Assembly: GCF_964204645.1 (NCBI RefSeq)
Contig: NC_134025.1
Location: 23,776,001-23,840,000, forward strand
DNA length: 64,000 nt
DNA from: Tubulanus polymorphus
Taxonomy: Eukaryota; Nemertea; Palaeonemertea; Tubulaniformes; Tubulanidae
Direction of reading: 5' to 3'
Below, piece by piece: positions 57,676-64,000 of the stretch. The notes under the pieces were generated by a model. It saw only the letters and a list, made by a program, of their open reading frames with translations, was not told the DNA's origin and made no database searches. The translations under genes were made by a program, and so were the position numbers. Within the stretch, counting starts at the first letter, position 1. Each line of letters begins with the position of its first letter.

Positions 57676-60600
57676 GTAAGGAGGAAGAAGACCACTTTCG
57701 TTATTCTTATTATGTCTGTAATTGATACTACTAGTCTTACTTGCCAACTGTCCCTGCTGGTGTTTGTTTGATGCTATTGACGATCTATTGCTGTCCCTGA
57801 AACAATTTCTACTGTCCCTCTAGAAAATTGTTTTAATTCATTTTTCCTTAACGTGTCCCTGAAAATTTACTTTTTTGTCCCCGATGTGGTAGGTTGGTAG
57901 GTCTGTAATTTAGAATTCACATGGGACAGAAATGAACCGAGGCTTATCTGAAGTCTAGACCTAGTTAGTAAGAAACCCCTAACCATTATATGAACGTGGA
58001 TAATAACAAAAACATAATGAAAGATGAAGCCAGCAAGCATTAAACTTCATTGGAGTTTACCAAAATGTTTGGTAAATAAATGTTTGGTGTTTCGTATGGT
58101 TTTTAGGCTTTACACTTATGGATGTACATTTTAGATAGGTATTTATGATTGTTGCCCATCTGTAACAATCGACAAGGATGAATGAAGCTTCCACCTCATC
58201 TCATAAGATGATTGAACGAAGAGGCAAATTATTCTACATCGATACCCAATATAGCCATAATCAGTGCCTAATTGACTAATGGCAGTATATGGCTCTCGGT
58301 CGTTCTGTAGACACCAGTCTTATCCCACCATTAGGCATTAAATAATAATGCAAGGCTGATTAACAATCTAGCAATTGTCTCTTTCTAAAAATAAGGATAC
58401 GAAGGACTTGGAAATATTGCTATAGATACTCCAATAGTATCGTCATAGCATTCTGAGCCATCCCTTTCGCTAGTAGTGTCTGGTTCCGGATGGGCTTGAT
58501 CTTCGCATTGGATGTCCATCATCTATCGTTACGCAGGCTCGAAATGAATTTATTTTTCGTGCGATGAAAAAACTCTTTTTTAGATTAAGTAGATCGCTAA
58601 TCAGTCGGCCAAGTGAACCGTGAAGTGTGCGTCCTTGAAATAACAGTCGTTCGCGGTTAAAGAATAGCTTCAATTTACCGTTTAAATTATTCATATGCGG
58701 TAATTCTCCGACGCTTGGCGGCTTATACAAACAATCCGTTGAACGAAACAATTTTTGTATGCTATTCGATCGAGCTCAGGTGCTAGTTCAGTAACGCCTT
58801 CATTAACTTCCGTTAGCGCTACGTTTTTTTTCTTTTTTAGGCGGCGCAAATTTTTTTGCTCATTAGCCGCGCGCGTATATGCAACTTACTTATTACGCTC
58901 ATTCATAAATTGCTTTTCATCATATTCGTAATAACCTTGAATTCTTCTAGCTCGATATAATAACGAGAGCATTCCGTTTATACGTGGTAAATCACGGTCT
59001 CGCGCTTCAGACGAAGTTTGCATTCGTCTATCCCTACGGCTTGCGGCGTCCGATGACTTCACGTCCCACTGCGGCTTATACACTATAATAGTAGTCGTGA
59101 GTATTAGAGCGATCGCCGAAGTTGTGGACCGGGTTCGACGGATTCGGGTGATCGCGTTTCAAACGGATTTTGGTGAAACAAACAATGAGATATATCTCGT
59201 AATACGTCGATAATGTATGTACAGTAGGGATCAGGAAATAATGACGGTACGTCAGCGACGGTGTCGTCGTCGTCGTTGTGGATAGAGCAGACGAACCCGG
59301 AGAGAACCACCGGCGATAAAAGATTATACTCATAGGCTTATAGCCGGGCAACATGGGATCGTCCCACTCATGGCAAATACAGGATACTGCATATGGATAG
59401 GATGTGATCATTATAACGTGTCATCGAGGTAAAGTAGTAGTCGATGTTGATAAGACGAATGAAATTAGATCACACGCGAATTCATTCAAAAAAGAACGGA
59501 TAAGGCCGTATAATACACTAGGGGGTTAGATTCAATTAGTTATTAGAAGTTCAGGAAAAGTTGTGGGCTCAAACGAACAGGAAACTTATTCAGCATGAGA
59601 TTTGTTTTGGACGATTCAGAAATGTATCGTTTGATACCGAGTGAATGATCATATAGATGGTGGTTGTTGTTGCTCAAATGTTGGTTGATATCGTAGAACC
59701 TAATTATTGAACATATTGACTGGTTCAGTCCGGTAGGGTAGCCATAGTGATAGCTGCCTTATTCGGACACCGCAGTGTTCGGCTTAATTTACGATCGAAC
59801 CGTTACTTGAATATATATTCATATCGCGGCAGTTTTGTAACTGAGAAAATATCGTAGTTTTATATACACAGATTAGTGTTGCACGAGTGAGAGGAATTAT
59901 TATTTCGTTAGATATTATTGCTGATTTTGTCGCGATGCCGGATTGCCTCACAGTTAACCCGTGTATTGTATCACGGCTGTGTATGGCGCGATTGCATTTG
60001 TTGCTGTTGCTGTCGCGTTGACAGGTATTGACTAATTTGTCTCCGCTATCACTGCCCATTTTTAGTCATAAACCGCTACCTCGTCGACGGTCGCGGCGGT
60101 AAAGCTCTGCGGATTAGTTTTATGGTTTTTATTTTGTGTCGACATATTCATCTTATTTCACATTTCGGATTAATTGAGGACTACTTACTGTATACCGTTG
60201 CTGGTTAATGGTCTTTTATAATTCTATTCGTATCTTATTCGAGGTAAGATATTACAGTTATCCCTAAATTCTTATCAAATAGCTTTGTACTTTTTTAGTA
60301 TTCCTTGCTTTTCATCGAATGTGTCTAAGAAGTTCTTTTTTTAACCCGTAGATTTTAAAAAGTTGGTTTAAAATGTTATCTCCACGCAACATGTGCTTAC
60401 ATCGTGAGCCCTATAAATCTATTCTTAACATATGATCTTAGATTTTACTCTCCTTATGAAATAACTTAGTATAGTGATAAACGAAGAATTGTTAAAATAT
60501 TTGTTTCTATCAGTGAATATATCATTTATTTCTCATATTTGAATAACCTGTTCTCTACGGAACAAGCTTCGCACTCTGATGAGCGTTGTCCGAGAAGATC

Positions 60601-62219
60601 ATTTACCCTAAAGATTTTCATTCATTCTACGAACGGATGACGCAAAGATTACCTTCGCGTGTCTCGTAGCAATTAAATCAACACACCAGAAATTCTTACT
60701 GGGCGTTGCTATCAAAGTGAGGTGATACATCTCGTCTATGCGCGGAATAGATATTAGCGATTGGTAATTAGTTCTCCATCAGGCAGGTTAACAGGCCTTC
60801 CCAACTTCTTTTTTTTTTTTTAACGGTAGCAAAAGATCTAACCGAACGGTTATTCTTGCTTATCTGTTCTGTCGGCGTCAAAATCTACTCATCTTTTTAA
60901 ACTTCCTAAAGCTCTTCAGCGTTGTGAATTTGGCTGCCGGCCTGTTTGTTATATTTCTCCGATCAATCAATGATCGTTCCATTCTGATAAAGCGTCCCCC
61001 TTGATCCTAACATTATCTTCGCGTTTCATGAAATTGCGCGACAGATATTCGTATGGGGGGGTTGTTTAGATATCGTTACGAAAATGTCAAGCAATATTTA
61101 TCGGTGGCACCGACTAAGCATTCGTCGCGATAAGTTTCTTTTTAATCAGCCGAACTGCTGAATGCTAACGTTTTGAAATAAATCGCCTCGCTTAAGACAG
61201 CTCATTTTCACAGCGGATGAGTCCTATGGCGAAGCATTATCTATTTAGTTAGCATACATGGGAATGATGATGTTTGACAGAACGCGAGAGGCCCGTTTAA
61301 TGGCAATCCTGTTCGACGCCGTTGGGTAATAAACTGTACTAGAAGAAGCCCATTAAATACAACGAGCCGCGTAACTTCGCCGTTGTCGGAAATTTGTTTT
61401 CAGAGATCAAAGCATGAACATACCTTAACTACATAGCGTGGTAGCTGTTGTTTTTCTCCCGATTCCGAAGAAGATGATGATGATGATATCTCGTGCCTGT
61501 TTCATGGTTTACCTCTGAGCTATTTCATTTTACCTCCGGCGCGCACGTGGTCGTGGATATGCGCGTACATAGGTCTATCTGAAGCGCTTACCCCGTCGAG
61601 ATACACCGGATGTTCAGTGTATGTAATGTGCGTACATCGCTAAGTCTATAGTCACATTCCCGAGCGCGCGAGCTCCGGGTAAATGCTAACTCATAGCCAC
61701 AAGAATGTCACGATTATCCTAATTATCATTCGGAGTATTTGACTATAGTGCTATTTACCCGTTCTATTCGATTAGTTTTATGATACGTATGAAGGTATAT
61801 ACATAAATATCTATCGAACGAGAGAACGTTCTCAGTTTTTGCGGAATTTCGTCGGATATCGCGTAGCCTGAAAGTCGAGTTCGCGACGGTCGGATTTTAT
61901 GTCGGAAAATGGTGCGGAATATTCGCAGCGATTTGAGTCGTAAAGAGGAACTGCGCGTACGTCGCCGTAGTTCCGTCATACTGTCCGTAGTCGGGTAAGT
62001 CAATCGTAAGCCCTCGAATCGTCGATATTCCAACCTTAGAAGGGCGTCGGAAACGACTGAAAAATATTTTCAGTCCATTTTTTCTGTCGGTCCGGATATA
62101 TTTGCGAAACGATTTGCCGGCGTGACCCATAAAAGATTTTTAAAAGTCTTTTGTTTCAACGCTAGTTATGCCGACTGAATCTATTAGTTTCATTATATAT
62201 TTGACATATTTGATAAAAT

Positions 62220-62259
<40 letters not shown>

Positions 62260-64000
62260 GACATACACTAAATGTAAGCTATGGTTTCTATAAATTTTTC
62301 ATGGCTTGATATTGTCTGGCACTAAACATGGTTGACTGTCATCTTCTACTACCGATGATCTTCTGAGTTTATCCGAATTACATTTCGATGATATAAACGC
62401 ACCGTTTTCATATGGCTTTTTGTATGAATGAATGAATACGAGCGTAGCCGACTAGAAAAACCGGCGACAATCCGGATATACGTGGCCAATAATACAACAT
62501 CATACGACTTCTGCTTATTCCGACTCGGCGCTTCACTTCAAATACGGGAAATGAAACTAACTACATCTACATATTATTAGATCCCGTACTGACGATGCTC
62601 AAGGAAGGGGTGAGAAAATGGATCGACATAACAGAATTTTATGGATTATGATATTGAGAATTCTTAATTCTTTCGAGTGTAGCCCCGACCGCCTCGAAGT
62701 CTATAGTTCTTCTCGTTATGGAGTTGAAATTATATACTCAGGAATTGCCTGAATGCCGACGCCGAACCTCGAAGGGAAAAATTCACTTTTCGAAACAATT
62801 TCCTGTCTCTTTCTTTTCAGGAATTCTCATTAACGTCGCTAACACCGTACCCCACGTGTCTGTCTTGTCAATTATGACGTTAACTACCATTCGAATGATA
62901 AGGGATGCACGCCGACGACGACAGCTTCTCGTAACAGAAGCGTTCCCGATAATTTCTCGGCGGTGCCAGTTATTTTGCGTCTATCTTCAGAAACGAGATG
63001 ACGTATTATTATGATCTACGCATCCTCAGGTATATTCGACTGTAGTCGTTTTCGTCGTATTTCATGAAGAGCGTTCATCCGTCCGTCTGCTCGTTGCAGA
63101 CACCGGAATACTCCGTAAACGGCCATCATTTATTCAAATATGACTCGTCGAATAAGGAGATGTTTGCAGTTTTGACGCAGCCGATATATTAGATATTTGT
63201 CCTGATCTTCAGAGCATTAATGGCTTCCGGTTGGCGGTTAATGCCCTGAATTACCGTCGGCTTCGGCGCGAGTGACTTATCCATATGATTTTGCCGCGTT
63301 CGATTGCATTTCGGATTTCTGAATATACGCGCAGAGTTTTTTTGATCGTCGGTTTCTCGTAATACTGACGGTGAATAAAAACGTTTAGCGCCTTCGATGA
63401 TTTTCTGTACAATCGATAAAAGAGCATCAATCTTTGATCGCGGCCGCGTTTGATTCTTTTTGTCTGGCATTTAAGGAACAATTTTTCGGCGATGTATTGG
63501 TAATTCATCCATGCGCCGTGACAAATCATGTTACTGAAATAAATGATATCATTTGTTATTGTTAAGCTATGTATAGGCTGACCTTTTGCTTCCTGCGCCG
63601 ATGCATCACATTTAGACTAGACACTTCATTTTGGCCTTATTAGGCACAGCGGTTTAATCGTATATGTTTAGGTGATTGAATCCGCGGCAATAACTTTCCT
63701 TCTATTACATAAATAAGTTCAGAAAATTAGAGTGATCGTAATCGATGTATTCATAAACAGTGATTATCGTGAGCCTTGGCATTCGGCTTTTTGAAATGAT
63801 ATTTGTTTAGCTGACTGAAAGTAAACCGCAGGGATGAGACATTAACAGAAGTTTCCGCTTCCTTCAATATCGGTTCTTTATACCGGTACCTCTAACAGTT
63901 GTTTCCGCTTTCGATATCTGTTAGTTGTACCTCTAACCGTTCTATCCGCCGTTCTTTTTATCGGGGAAAAGGTCAAGGTCATTATATTTCGTCGCTTTCA
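57676..64000. other. Probable intron, CG-rich in places, no supported exon
   Basis: Includes a TGTCCCTGA-rich dispersed repeat (57745-57885), a 14-nt T run near 60808-60821, and an (AT)n tract (62222-62258). Several minus-strand open frames (58470-58751, 58886-59083, 59104-59310, 61897-62130, 63189-63529) have arginine-rich content with weak mutual resemblance; see findings. None is called as a gene. Confidence 0.45.

Noticed and set aside
62718-63014. Plus-strand frame with KIHFS recalling the neurabin PP1-binding region
   Set aside because: The resemblance is five residues. The nearby acceptor at 62820 gives a stop when joined in the phase of the preceding exons.
1-64000. CRISPR arrays, operons, phage or bacterial insertion sequences, rRNA and tRNA genes
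   Set aside because: None seen; the window has intron-rich animal gene structure throughout, and the tRNA-like words found have no cloverleaf.

Overview
This window is animal nuclear DNA. Genes are split into many short exons with GT-AG introns, intergenic sequence is AT-rich and full of dispersed repeats, and no bacterial operon or phage organisation is present. The gene content (a Pez/PTPN14-type FERM phosphatase and a neurabin-like actin scaffold) and the repeat families (tandem GTCCGTCC next to AGCCCACTTGGGAC, and GGGCCCAGTTT foldbacks) suggest a marine invertebrate. A mollusc or other lophotrochozoan is most likely, but that is inference.

Layout. (1) 958-12665, minus: a nearly complete orthologue of PTPN14/PTPN21 (Drosophila Pez) rebuilt as 19 coding exons whose phases all fit, about 1402 residues: FERM, long linker with a PPxY motif, C-terminal tyrosine phosphatase. 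(2) About 12.7-15.5 kb: intergenic space between divergent genes. (3) 15506-27227, plus: a scaffold protein of about 1750 residues with SAM, two tandem Ras-association domains, a very long disordered region, a PDZ domain with a long insert, a short coiled coil and a C-terminal PDZ ligand. I do not recognise this combination as a named family. A possible internal first exon at 17716-17742 would make a form lacking SAM. (4) About 28.2-28.8 kb: the last exon of an unrecognised minus-strand gene, tail to tail with gene 3. (5) 29-50 kb: repeat-rich DNA with a few candidate terminal exons, an inverted pair of reverse-transcriptase-tail fragments around a tandem repeat, a transposon-like element carrying four CTCF-consensus motifs at about 150 bp spacing, an old tandem duplication whose two copies both keep a run of four hairpins, and a foldback MITE with 45-bp terminal inverted repeats. 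(6) 51131-53445, plus: a large first coding exon of a neurabin/spinophilin-like actin-binding scaffold. (7) 56777-57675, plus: a second acidic first coding exon starting with an N-myristoylation-type sequence. It ends in the same codon phase as (6), so the two could be alternative starts of one gene continuing beyond 64 kb, or two genes. (8) 57.7-64 kb: probably intron, with no supported exon.

The three best-supported genes share a theme of cortical actin, junction and Hippo/Ras signalling scaffolds. That they work together is not shown by the sequence. Exon limits come from reading splice sites and protein similarity by eye; no alignment or transcript data were available.
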